A DNA stretch of 64,000 nucleotides from Streptomyces omiyaensis (lineage in GTDB: Bacteria; Actinomycetota; Actinomycetes; Streptomycetales; Streptomycetaceae): contig NZ_BMVV01000002.1 of assembly GCF_014650895.1 (NCBI RefSeq), forward strand, positions 310,001 to 374,000, written 5' to 3'. Shown piece by piece: positions 16,644 through 24,203 of the stretch (its first letter is position 1; the number at the start of each line of letters is the position of its first letter). The position numbers and the translations under genes were made by a program. A model generated the notes under the pieces. The model saw nothing but the letters and a program-made list of their open reading frames with translations. It did not search any database and was not told the DNA's origin.

Positions 16644-17153
16644 CTACGTCTGAATGTTCAGCGAGCTCAGGAAAGCAGACCTGATGCGTCGAACGATCAT
16701 CAGGAGGGTGAGAGAGAAGTGCGCAAGAAAGATCATGAGCACGCCGCTTAGCCACCTGTTCACTTTTTCCATCCCCATCCCGGAAGCTACGCCAAGGATT
16801 CCAGAACACAGGAGAGCTAGAAGTAGGGCGTATGTGACGTTCGCCTGGAGTTGTTTTGCGAGTTTGAGTCTCGTGTTGTCATCGCCGAGGCCGCCGGCTT
16901 GTGCAGCTTTTGATGCGATGTCGAACAGCAAGACGAGAAGATTGAAGAGCAAGCCCGCCAGGATCGCAAAAGCGGCAAGGATATTTCCGACCCCGGAAAT
17001 CTTCCAGGAAAGCCACACGCTGAGAGCTCCGAGCGCTAGTGGAGTCCCGTAGAAGAACGCGACCTGTTTCCACAAGATTCGGTTGTCGCGGTGACTGCGG
17101 AGAGTCTTGAGGTGATCCTTTACGATGGGAATGACATCAATCATGCTGCTCAT
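16644..17153 (-). CDS. Four-helix membrane protein of a cargo two-gene module
   Basis: The 169-residue protein has four predicted membrane helices at about residues 28-48, 57-80, 103-128 and 133-157. A cytosolic N-terminus carries DHLKTLRSHRDNR and a loop between helices 2 and 3 holds GGLGDDNTRLKLAKQLQANV. Its start lies 17 bp inside the end of the upstream gene at 17137-18141, so the two are translationally coupled. Base composition is much lower in G+C than the rest of the window. I do not recognise the family. A soluble protein plus a small 4-TM partner on a mobile element resembles membrane-effector phage-defence pairs such as Kiwa in outline, but gene order differs and homology is not shown. 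Confidence 0.8.
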   Translation of the reverse strand: MSSMIDVIPIVKDHLKTLRSHRDNRILWKQVAFFYGTPLALGALSVWLSWKISGVGNILAAFAILAGLLFNLLVLLFDIASKAAQAGGLGDDNTRLKLAKQLQANVTYALLLALLCSGILGVASGMGMEKVNRWLSGVLMIFLAHFSLTLLMIVRRIRSAFLSSLNIQT

Positions 17154-18141
17154 TTGGAGCCTCCAGTCGATAGAGCTCCCAGAGTTCCGGCCAGGCGAAC
17201 TCTCGGCGCATTACAGCGGCACTGATGCCCATGTTCTCTGCAACCTCTTCTGCGAACTCCTTTGCCTTCGCGTAGACCCAGTCGTCCGTAATTGTCGTCT
17301 GATTATCCTTCTGAAGCTCACTGTCGAGGTCGTAGAGCATTGCAGGTGTTGTACCAGAGGACACTGACAACGTCCTGGTCGAGTTGGCGATCTTGACCTC
17401 GATCTTCATCTCCTCGTACTCAAGGCCGCGCCACTCCAGCATGCTGCCGACATCGGCTTCGCCGCTGATAACCTTCTGAATCTTTCGCTTACCGAATGAT
17501 CCGAGCCGTGGAGGCTTCAGGACGAACTCAATAGAGCCCAGGTTCTTTTCTGTTTCCCCCATTCCAAGCGCGTCGGCTACATCGTCAGGAATCGCCTGGC
17601 GCACAAGACGAATCTTCTTCAGATCCCCTCTTTCGAGATAGATCCCGAAGGCGGCTTCTGATGTCATGTTGTTGAGTTCGAGCGTATAGCCGGAGTATTT
17701 CTGATTAAATGCCTTCCGGAAAGCCTCCGAGAGGGTTGCGATTACTCCATTACCCTGCAGGCGCTCCGTGAACAGCAGGCCAGTTGTGGAGCCATGGGGA
17801 ATAATCAAGTAGTTTCGAAGATCTGTCAGGTCAACGTGATCTTCTTCCTTCTGGAAGACGACCTGCCCGGTTGACCTTTCACGGATCCTTGACTGAGTCC
17901 CGAAAGATCCGGAGCCGAGCTTGAAGCGGAGCGATCGACTTTCATGCCTGATGGTGTGAGCCTCCAGGGATCGCTCCGTCCTCTGAACCTCGAATGGCCT
18001 TTCTTGGAGGCTGAGGAGAAATCCGTAGAACTCTTTAAGGAGGTCACCTCCGGCGTTGTCGAAGTTATCGAGGTGAAGGTAGTCATTTTCGCGGCTCTTG
18101 CGGATTCGGACCGCATAGCTTGCAAGTGTGTACTTTGCCAA
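17137..18141 (-). CDS. Unknown soluble protein, first gene of the cargo module
   Basis: The 334-residue protein has no membrane helix or catalytic motif I can name. An N-terminal segment (about 1-110) is strand-rich, the middle contains LRNYLIIPHGSTTGLLFTERL at about 110-130, and the C-terminus is acidic and helical (KEFAEEVAENMG). It begins with TTG at 18141, unusual here, but GGAGG six bases before it makes the start convincing. G+C is low; I counted 30 of 60 in the stretch 17641-17700. It overlaps the 4-TM gene downstream by 17 bp. As cargo on an AICE with foreign composition, a role in defence or element maintenance is likely, but this is inference. A sensor/trigger for the membrane partner would fit. 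Confidence 0.8.
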   Translation of the reverse strand: MAKYTLASYAVRIRKSRENDYLHLDNFDNAGGDLLKEFYGFLLSLQERPFEVQRTERSLEAHTIRHESRSLRFKLGSGSFGTQSRIRERSTGQVVFQKEEDHVDLTDLRNYLIIPHGSTTGLLFTERLQGNGVIATLSEAFRKAFNQKYSGYTLELNNMTSEAAFGIYLERGDLKKIRLVRQAIPDDVADALGMGETEKNLGSIEFVLKPPRLGSFGKRKIQKVISGEADVGSMLEWRGLEYEEMKIEVKIANSTRTLSVSSGTTPAMLYDLDSELQKDNQTTITDDWVYAKAKEFAEEVAENMGISAAVMRREFAWPELWELYRLEAPNEQHD

Positions 18142-18811
18142 TTGGCACCTCCTTGGTTGAATGGTCGATCATCCCATAACTAGTGCTACGAGGAAGGCTG
18201 TTGGTCACAACTGAGACGTGGCTGAAAGCTGACCAGGGCCTTAATCCCCCCGCACTCCCATCCCGTCTGCCGTCGACTCACACACCGTGGAGCAGGCCCG
18301 ATGCCGTGTCTGCTCGGCTCTGCCTGGGTCGACGGCAGACGGGATGGGAGTTCCCCACCGCTACATCCCACCGGCCGGCACCCGCCCGCGGGCCCCTCCC
18401 ATCCCGGAGCCTGAGCGCCCCCGCCGGAGGCATGTCGGTGACCTTGGGGAACCGGCGGCCGTCGGGGCTCGGACTCATGCCTTCGGGCCTATCCCGTCTT
18501 GCAGGGGCGGGCGTCGGCGCAGCGGGGGCCGAGCGGGCCGAAGGCAGGAGCGGCGCCCCGAGCGGAGCCGGGAAGCCCGCCCGGCAGAGCGGAGCGCAGC
18601 CGGGTGCTTGATCATGTAGGGAAAGTTCTACCTCGCCAGCCTCGCAGGGAGCTGCGCCTGCAACCTTCTGACCCGTAGGTGCGTACCGCCCCGGAAGCGT
18701 CCCGAAAAAGCTGCTCGAAAGGGGAGGCCGCATAGCGCAAGGGAAGCCGCCTCATGCGCACACGTCCGTCGACGTACGTGGGTGTTCGTGCCAGTCGCTG
18801 ATGTCACCCCG
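18142..18811. other. 670-bp non-coding region
   Basis: The left part holds the promoter region of the low-G+C module, including an A/T-rich TAGTTATGGGATGAT stretch read leftward. The middle holds the long inverted repeat at 18254-18351. The right part (about 18380-18620) is G/C-rich with many short GCCGAGCGG-like words. No reading frame looks coding. Confidence 0.5.
18254..18351. repeat. 24-bp perfect inverted repeat with 50-bp loop
   Basis: The left arm 18254-18277 begins ACTCCCATCCCG and the right arm 18328-18351 is its exact reverse complement. It could be a terminator for the PP2C/HTH operon, a single-strand origin, or a remnant of a smaller insertion; the sequence alone does not decide. 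Confidence 0.85.
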
Positions 18812-19621
18812 CTACAGGTGGATGTAGATCACCGTCGCGTCATCGTGCAGCTTGCTGCGGGGCCATCGACTCAGTGAGGCGTCTCGCAATTCCGCGTCAC
18901 GCACCCGCTCGATCATCCGCTCCGGGCCCTGTTCTTCGAGGATGTCGAGACACCCCGCCCAGTTGGTCAGGGCGAAAGGAGTCACGAGTCGAGTCGCCCC
19001 GTCCGTCAGCAGAGCGGCCCGAGTTACCTCCTCTCTGGGACAGGCTCCGTAGACGGCTGCCTCGGCGGCCTGCGGAGCCGCCGCTGCTACCCAGTAGCCA
19101 CCCGGACGGTTCCGCAGCGCCCGTTCTGCCCGCACAAGTTGTGCATGGAGCTGAAGACGCTCGGCAGACCCAGGCGGGGCGGCTTCCATCGCGGCCCTCT
19201 CGCTCTGGGCGACACGCGCCAGTCGGTCATCCGAGATCGCTTCAACAGAACGCCCGCGCTCAAGGACGAGAGTGCAGTCTCCCAGTACCAGCCACTCCAC
19301 GACATCCTCGCGCACCCGAACCACCGCGAGCGTCGCCGACGGGGAGAGCGGGTCATCGACCGCGCAGGTATCGCGGTGCAGCGCCGCTGTCTGTGCGATG
19401 GCCGAAGCCAAGGCTTCCCGAAGACTCGGGTCCAGGCTCGCCCGAGCGGACAACGCCGCGCCGAGGGACCTGGCGAACCATGCCGTGCCGTGAATGCACG
19501 GGGGGCGCAGCGTGCTGGGCATGCCGGCGCCGTCAAGGAGCACGGCCACGCCGTCGCCCCAGGTCGCGAAGTCCTCATTTCCGCGACCTGGGCAAGCGCT
19601 ACTGAAAGCCGCGACGCGCAC
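18812..19621 (-). CDS. PP2C-like phosphatase of the AICE regulatory pair
   Basis: The 269-residue protein has a compact PP2C pattern: GRGNEDFATWGDGVAVLLDGAG near the start, VLGDCTLVLE in the middle, LLTDGATRLV, and the closing KLHDDATVIYI. These are the metal-ligand motifs of the PPM family, so it may remove phosphate from Ser/Thr. It directly follows the HTH gene: GTG 19621 starts one base after that gene's stop, with GAGG upstream. A longer start at GTG 19648 would overlap the HTH gene and add nine residues. HTH/PP2C pairs occur in other Streptomyces AICEs, where I assume they control element gene expression, but no substrate is known. Confidence 0.75.
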   Translation of the reverse strand: MRVAAFSSACPGRGNEDFATWGDGVAVLLDGAGMPSTLRPPCIHGTAWFARSLGAALSARASLDPSLREALASAIAQTAALHRDTCAVDDPLSPSATLAVVRVREDVVEWLVLGDCTLVLERGRSVEAISDDRLARVAQSERAAMEAAPPGSAERLQLHAQLVRAERALRNRPGGYWVAAAAPQAAEAAVYGACPREEVTRAALLTDGATRLVTPFALTNWAGCLDILEEQGPERMIERVRDAELRDASLSRWPRSKLHDDATVIYIHL

Positions 19622-19622
19622 G

Positions 19623-20504
19623 TCAGACAGCCTCGTGAAGCAGCACACCGCTCACGGATCGACTCGCCGTCACCGACTTGTCCCCGGGCGTGTAATCGCA
19701 GGCCACGACCATGGAGAACGGCGAAGTGCCAGCCTCCTCGTAGAGGGAAGCAAGGTTCTCCGACAGATAGTGGGCCACGCCCAGCGACCCGACAGCGTGA
19801 ACTCCGGCGATCAGGAGGAACGTCCCTTGCCCATCCGGCCGAGGGAGCCTGCCCAGGTAGGCCACATCCGCCGGCGTCGTGCCCCCCGGATCGTCGCTCG
19901 GCGACGTGTAGACCTTGCCGCTCTCACGCTCGGCAAGGGCCCAGCGCCCATCCGGCAGAGTCTCGAACGTCAGCCGAGGATCCTGGTGGAACACGGCTGC
20001 CACGTCGGCCGAACTCTTCGGCCCGCAGACAACGACGAGGTCATCACGGTTGAGATCGATCTCTCCAGAGACCGGGATGTACTGGAGCTCCCCTTCGAGC
20101 TGAAGGCTCTGGGCCAGAGCCAACATCCGCTGCCCCGTCGAGCTGTCCTCAACTGCCACGTACTCCCGCTCACCGGGTCGCGTCGGTACGGCTACCTGGA
20201 CGTACTGGGTTCCCAGGAACGCCCGTTCCGGAGGCGGGCCGGCGTCCCGGAGCTGTGCAACCCGAGCACGGCTCACGCCCATGAGTTTGGCGACGTCAGC
20301 CATGGAGTGACCGTTTTTACGCAGCCACGCGATGCTCTCTTTGCGCATGCGTGAGGTCTCGATGACGGCGGATTGCAGGTCCGTCATGAGCTCAGCCGCG
20401 GCTTTGACGCGCAGGGCGTGGTCCTGCATCGCCGAGACCCGCCGAACTTCCTCGATCAATGTCCCTGCCTCACGTATCGGCCCAGAGAAGTGCTCACAGG
20501 ACAC
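19623..20504 (-). CDS. HTH DNA-binding regulator with C-terminal sensor-like domain
   Basis: The 293-residue protein has an N-terminal helical region with a sigma-4/XRE-like helix-turn-helix at about 60-85: SMADVAKLMGVSRARVAQLRDAG. The remaining 200 residues are beta-rich (DLVVVCGPKSSADV, TFLLIAGVHAVGSLGVAHYL) and could bind a nucleotide or peptide, or mediate oligomerisation. The proposed GTG start (20504) abuts repeated G7 motifs; a later ATG at 20429 would keep the HTH and is possible. It is divergent from the transfer block, so those repeats are the likely operators. A PP2C-like gene follows directly. Confidence 0.75.
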   Translation of the reverse strand: MSCEHFSGPIREAGTLIEEVRRVSAMQDHALRVKAAAELMTDLQSAVIETSRMRKESIAWLRKNGHSMADVAKLMGVSRARVAQLRDAGPPPERAFLGTQYVQVAVPTRPGEREYVAVEDSSTGQRMLALAQSLQLEGELQYIPVSGEIDLNRDDLVVVCGPKSSADVAAVFHQDPRLTFETLPDGRWALAERESGKVYTSPSDDPGGTTPADVAYLGRLPRPDGQGTFLLIAGVHAVGSLGVAHYLSENLASLYEEAGTSPFSMVVACDYTPGDKSVTASRSVSGVLLHEAV

Positions 20505-20507
20505 ATG

Positions 20508-20611
20508 TTAAGGGGGGGTTGACATCAGCCGCCAGGGGCCGCCATGCTCTGTGGCAACCCCCCCTTAACAGGAGGGGCCCCGGGCGGCTCGGGTGGTAAC
20601 CCCCCCTTGCC
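20508..20611. promoter_or_regulatory. G7-tract operators and rightward promoter of the transfer block
   Basis: TTAAGGGGGGGTTG occurs at 20508-20521 and its exact reverse complement at 20555-20568. A third, diverged copy (TAACCCCCCCTTGCC) is at 20597-20611. The first copy overlaps a consensus -35 TTGACA (20519-20524), which is 18 bases before a CATGCT -10 (20543-20548). The second copy would cover the start point. This is strong evidence for a repressed promoter driving the genes from 20967. Confidence 0.75.
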
Positions 20612-20668
20612 ATGCGGGGCGATGACGCCCGGAGGGACCCCGAAAGGGTCTCGATGGAAGCGACTGGT

Positions 20669-20929
20669 CCTTGAGAACTGAACAGCGTGCTGAGGTATCC
20701 GCCCCCCTCCAGCGACAAGCGGGCGGCGTACGCGGGTTCTGTCCCCGCGTACGGATCAGCGCAGCTCAACCCCTCCGCACCCGCCTCCTCGGCGGCTGCG
20801 GCCGGTTGCCTCCTCCACCCGTCCGGACCCCCTTCACCGGGGCGCCGTACGGGCGGGGCCGAGGGGAACCGGAGGAAGTCCCCCTGGTTTCAACGGCGAG
20901 AGGCCCCGGTGCTGGAACACCGGGGCCTC
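20669..20929 (+). promoter_or_regulatory. Leader with rRNA-like boxA motif and two hairpins
   Basis: CCTTGAGAACTGAACAGCGTG at 20669-20689 closely resembles the TTGAGAACTCAACAG element found in actinobacterial rRNA leaders. A hairpin follows at 20727-20753 (CGTACGCGGG/CCCGCGTACG). Another, with a 12-bp perfect stem, lies at 20900-20929 (GAGGCCCCGGTG/CACCGGGGCCTC), just before the first gene at 20967. Such an order suggests termination and antitermination control of the transfer transcript. Confidence 0.55.
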
Positions 20930-20966
20930 GGTTCGAGCCGTTCCTGTGTGAAGGGAGCACGACTCA

Positions 20967-21233
20967 ATGAAGTCCATCGCTGCACTTCAGGCGGCCGTTA
21001 CGGCCGTGGCGTTCGACGGTGAGCCGTCGGACGCGGAGCTGGACGCGATCGAGCAGGAACTCCCGCTGATCCTGGCGGAGGTCGACCTGCTCGACGCGCA
21101 GATCATGACCCTGGACCGCCCGGCCACCGAGCTGGACGAGCGGCGGATCCGCCGGGCCCGGAACCGGGTCCTGGCCGAGCGCCGCGCCCTGACGAACCGC
21201 GCCGGCGTGGCGCAGGCGGGCGGTGCCGCGTGA
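20967..21233 (+). CDS. Small AICE protein (DUF6284-like)
   Basis: An 88-residue acidic, helical protein (EPSDAELDAIEQELPLILAEVDLLDAQI, then RRIRRARNRVLAERRAL). I believe it matches the DUF6284 family found at the head of Streptomyces AICE transfer operons; function unknown. AAGGGAG precedes the ATG. It is the first gene after the leader region, and its stop overlaps the next start (TGATG). Confidence 0.8.
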   Translation: MKSIAALQAAVTAVAFDGEPSDAELDAIEQELPLILAEVDLLDAQIMTLDRPATELDERRIRRARNRVLAERRALTNRAGVAQAGGAA

Positions 21234-21829
21234 TGGCCACCGCCCCCGCCCCCGAACTCCTCACGGACCACCGCGGCAACCCCAAGCCCCGTGTGGAGTC
21301 CTCGCTCACCTACGCCCAGGCCCGCCTCGGCACGGCCTTCCACGAGGCCGGCCACGCGGTGCTCGCCATGTCCTACGGCTTCCACGTCGTCTCCAGCGAG
21401 GTCATCGCCTGGGACCTGGGTGAGGGCGAGTGGGGCCTGACCGGCAACACCGCCACCCGCCCGAGTGAGGTGCACGCGTGGCGGTTCGCCGCGATGTGCG
21501 CGGCCGGCGCGCTGGCGAATGTGCGCTACCTGATGATCCACGGGCTGTGGACGCCGGAGCGGGCCGCCGCCTGTGCCGCTGTCCACGACCGCGAGCAGGC
21601 CATCGACATCCTCGCCGAGAACGGCTTCCCGCTCTGCCGCGACCGCGTCCCGGCCGGCGGCAAGTCGTGGGGCCAGGTGCGGGGCATGGCCGCGCGGAAG
21701 GTCGACCACTTGTGGTGGGAGATCCGCACGGTGGCGCACGCCATGAACGAGAACACCAAGCTGACCGGCGAGCAGATCGCCGCCATGACCGGCCTGACCA
21801 ACGCCCCCATGGTCGGGGGTGCGGCATGA
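21233..21829 (+). CDS. HEXXH-containing AICE protein, possible zinc peptidase
   Basis: The 198-residue protein contains FHEAGHAVLAMSYG near residue 38, the HEXXH zinc-binding helix seen in M41/FtsH-type metalloproteases. A downstream acidic third ligand is not obvious. No membrane segment or signal is present, so it would act in the cytosol. It overlaps both neighbours by a few bases. A GTG one codon upstream (21230) is an equal alternative start. Proteolysis of a regulator is one possible role, but homologues on AICEs are uncharacterised. Confidence 0.75.
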   Translation: MATAPAPELLTDHRGNPKPRVESSLTYAQARLGTAFHEAGHAVLAMSYGFHVVSSEVIAWDLGEGEWGLTGNTATRPSEVHAWRFAAMCAAGALANVRYLMIHGLWTPERAAACAAVHDREQAIDILAENGFPLCRDRVPAGGKSWGQVRGMAARKVDHLWWEIRTVAHAMNENTKLTGEQIAAMTGLTNAPMVGGAA

Positions 21830-22104
21830 GGCGGCTCACCGGTCTCCCCGGGGAGGTCACCACCTTGCTGACGGCGGTGGTGGAGGCCCTCGACCTCCCG
21901 CTGCCGTCGAACGACGAGGAGGCCGCCCACCGCGACCTCCTCGACGAGCGGGCGGCGGGAGTGCGGATCGCGCTGTCGGTCCTGCTGGAGCGTCCCCGCC
22001 TCTGGCTCCTGGAGGACACCGCCTCCTACATCCGCGAGCGGACGGCGCAGCACCCCGTCACCTACACCCCCTTCCGCTCCGACCGGACGGAGGCCGACCG
22101 ATGA
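21826..22104 (+). CDS. Small AICE protein of unknown function
   Basis: A 92-residue helical protein (MRRLTGLPGEVTTLLTAVVEALDLPLP, then LLDERAAGVRIALSVLLERP). It is bounded by ATGA overlaps on both sides, which supports it as a true gene of the operon. No known domain is apparent. Confidence 0.75.
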   Translation: MRRLTGLPGEVTTLLTAVVEALDLPLPSNDEEAAHRDLLDERAAGVRIALSVLLERPRLWLLEDTASYIRERTAQHPVTYTPFRSDRTEADR

Positions 22105-23240
22105 CCGCCACGGCCGAAAGGGAGCTGGGGACGCTCCAGCGGGTGGTGTTGGGAGCGGCGTTCGTGCCGATGCTGGTCACGGGCGGCGCCGGCGGGTACG
22201 GCACCTACACCAACATCAAGGCCGCCTACGGCTCCGGCACCGCCGTCGGCGCCGTCGCGGCCGGCGAGGGCGCCACCGCCGTCCTCGCCATCGTCCTCCT
22301 CGGACTGACCCTGCTGGGGCAGTCCTCGCCGCGGGTGATTCGGGCGGGGCTGTGGGCTCTTCCCGCAGCCGCGGCCGCCATGTCCGCCACCGCCGCCACC
22401 ACCCCCGGCGAAGTCGTCATCTACGCCCTCACCCCCATGGGCATGACCGCCTCCGCCGAAGGGGCGGCGTTCCTCGCCCGGCGCATCGTCGTCTACCGCG
22501 ACGGCCGCGACGCCGAAGCCGAAGCCCACGCCGCCGACCTCGTCCAGGCCCTGGCCTACCAGCGGGCCATGTCCGAGCGACACCCCAACCCCAAGGTCCG
22601 CAAGAAGGCCGAGCTGGCCTACTGGAAGCTCGGCAAGAAGGTCGGCGCGGGGGACATCGTCCTGGGCACCCGGCTGGTCGACGCCCAGCGCGAGAAGGTC
22701 ACCGACGGCGCCCACGCCGCCCTCGCCGACATGTTCGGCGCCACCACCGTCGCCCCGGCCCTCACTGGACCGGTCGGGTCCGAGCCGGTGGTGCAGGTGG
22801 AGCTGGAGGTCGACCGGTCGACCCGACCGGTCGACCCTCCGAATGCGGAGGAATCGGAATGGATCGGTACGGAACGGTCTACCTCTGACCAGCCGCTTCC
22901 CGCCCTCGAACCCGCCCCGGCCGACCCCGGCCCGGCGGACGAGGAAGAGTCCACCCCGCCCGCATCGGTCGAGTCGACCGGTCGGGCCGCGATGCGGGTC
23001 GTCGCCGCCGAACGGACGGTCCGGCCCGCGCGGGTCACCCGCCGGGTCCCGGACGCGGCGAAGTCGACCCAGCCCCGGCGCACCCGCGACGAACTCCTCG
23101 CCGAAGCTCGGCGGTTGACGGAGTCGTGGCCGGTGGAGCATTTGACGGCGGACCGGATCCGCCGGTCGCTGCGGACGTCGGCCGACAAGGGCCGGTGGCT
23201 GCGCGAGACCCTGCGCGCCGAGCGGGGTGAGGCGGCGTGA
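22101..23240 (+). CDS. Membrane-anchored transfer protein (Spd-like), C-terminal helical DNA-binding-like domain
   Basis: The 379-residue protein starts with three to four membrane helices in residues 12-125 (LGAAFVPMLVTGGAGGYGTY, AVLAIVLLGLTLLG, ALPAAAAAMSATAATT). A basic cytosolic helix follows (ERHPNPKVRKKAELAYWKLGKK). A Pro/Glu/Thr-rich linker (about 235-300) leads to an 85-residue C-terminal domain (RRTRDELLAEARRLTES, then LTADRIRRSLRTSADKGRWL) that resembles a winged helix. The layout resembles Spd-type proteins of Streptomyces plasmids, which move plasmid DNA within the recipient mycelium. Direct homology was not tested. Confidence 0.75.
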   Translation: MTATAERELGTLQRVVLGAAFVPMLVTGGAGGYGTYTNIKAAYGSGTAVGAVAAGEGATAVLAIVLLGLTLLGQSSPRVIRAGLWALPAAAAAMSATAATTPGEVVIYALTPMGMTASAEGAAFLARRIVVYRDGRDAEAEAHAADLVQALAYQRAMSERHPNPKVRKKAELAYWKLGKKVGAGDIVLGTRLVDAQREKVTDGAHAALADMFGATTVAPALTGPVGSEPVVQVELEVDRSTRPVDPPNAEESEWIGTERSTSDQPLPALEPAPADPGPADEEESTPPASVESTGRAAMRVVAAERTVRPARVTRRVPDAAKSTQPRRTRDELLAEARRLTESWPVEHLTADRIRRSLRTSADKGRWLRETLRAERGEAA

Positions 23241-23575
23241 GCGCGCTGCCGGTCTACCGGTGGCGGCTCGCCCCGGAGGGTCTGGCGACGTTCCGGCAGC
23301 TGCGGGCGTTGGGGCTGCGGCCGGGTGGTGCCCCGGTCGTGGCCCAGCTCGAACGCCCCCGCCGCCGACGTGACCCGTTGGTCGCCTACCTCTACCGCGT
23401 CGACACCGCTGTCCCCGTCCGGCCGATGACCCCCGCGAAGCGGGCGGCCCTGGCCAAGGCGAACGCCGCGCGGCGGGTGTGCCCGGAGTGCGGGCGGGAC
23501 GCCGGATACCGCATCCCGCTCTCGCTCGGCATGTGCGTCCCCTGCGCGGACGCCCCCACTGGACTCGCCGCCTGA
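23237..23575 (+). CDS. RRQRL-motif-type zinc-binding AICE protein
   Basis: The 112-residue protein has WRLAPEGLATFRQLRALGLRPGG, a segment I associate with RRQRL-motif zinc-binding proteins of AICEs. A C-terminal CPECGRDAGY...CVPCAD four-cysteine ribbon follows. GTGA overlap with the previous gene sets the start. Probably nucleic-acid or protein binding; role in transfer unknown. Confidence 0.8.
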   Translation: MSALPVYRWRLAPEGLATFRQLRALGLRPGGAPVVAQLERPRRRRDPLVAYLYRVDTAVPVRPMTPAKRAALAKANAARRVCPECGRDAGYRIPLSLGMCVPCADAPTGLAA

Positions 23576-23585
23576 CCGGCGGGGG

Positions 23586-23747
23586 TCAGGCGCTGGCGGC
23601 TTCGCCGAACAGTTCCAGGATCCGGGAGATCCATTTCCGGGTCTGGTGCCACCGGTTGCAGTACCGGCGTGAGCGCCACCACGACCGGTACACCACCGGC
23701 TGTCGGCACCACTTGCACGGCTTCGTACGACTTCCCTGATCCCCCAT
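23586..23747 (-). CDS. Very small zinc-finger protein on the opposite strand
   Basis: A 53-residue frame, ATG 23747 to TGA 23586, fills the gap between two plus-strand transfer genes. It encodes KPCKWCRQPVVYRSWWRSRRYC followed by NRWHQ, a CxxC...C...H zinc pattern typical of tiny RNA/DNA-binding proteins. There is no good ribosome site, so expression could be leaderless. The motif content makes chance unlikely, but the call remains tentative. Confidence 0.5.
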   Translation of the reverse strand: MGDQGSRTKPCKWCRQPVVYRSWWRSRRYCNRWHQTRKWISRILELFGEAASA

Positions 23748-23790
23748 GGCCCGTGACTCTAGCGGCCACTCCTGACCTGGGAGAACCCAC

Positions 23791-24183
23791 GTGTTCGCGA
23801 CCGTGTTCGTGCTGCTCTACCTCGGTCACCTGCTGGCCGACTACCCGTTCCAGACCGACCACCAGGCCGCCCACAAGGCCGACCCCGGCGGGCGCGGGTG
23901 GCGGGCGAACCTGACCCACGCCGCCACCCACATCGCCGCCTGCGGCCTCGCCCTCACCGCCGGCGCCACCGCCCTCGACGTCACCGTCTCCACCCCGGCC
24001 GCCGTGGCGGCTCTGGTGTGGATCGGGTCGACGCATGCGTTCATCGACCGCCGGTGGCCGGTGCGCTGGTGGATGACCCGGATGCGCCAGACCGCGTGGG
24101 CCGCTCACAGCGGTGCCGCGCATGTCGACCAGACCGCCCACATCCTCGCCCTCGCCCTCGCCGCCCTCGCGCTGGCCATCTGA
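23791..24183 (+). CDS. DUF3307-like small membrane protein
   Basis: The 130-residue protein has three to four hydrophobic segments and starts FATVFVLLYLGHLLADYPFQTDH, the hallmark of DUF3307 proteins. Conserved His/Asp residues (HLLADYPFQ, HAATHI, THAFIDR) suggest metal binding in the membrane. GGGAGAA precedes the GTG start. Function unknown; it is common in actinobacterial mobile elements. Confidence 0.85.
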   Translation: MFATVFVLLYLGHLLADYPFQTDHQAAHKADPGGRGWRANLTHAATHIAACGLALTAGATALDVTVSTPAAVAALVWIGSTHAFIDRRWPVRWWMTRMRQTAWAAHSGAAHVDQTAHILALALAALALAI

Positions 24184-24203
24184 CTTCCGAAGGAGCCCCG
24201 ACC

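Noticed and set aside
16644..18141. Calling the cargo module Kiwa
   Set aside because: General layout is similar, but gene order is reversed and I see no shared sequence motifs; homology would have to be shown by profile search.
20669..20690. Remnant of a ribosomal RNA operon
   Set aside because: Only the short leader-like word matches; no 16S, 23S or 5S sequence is near.
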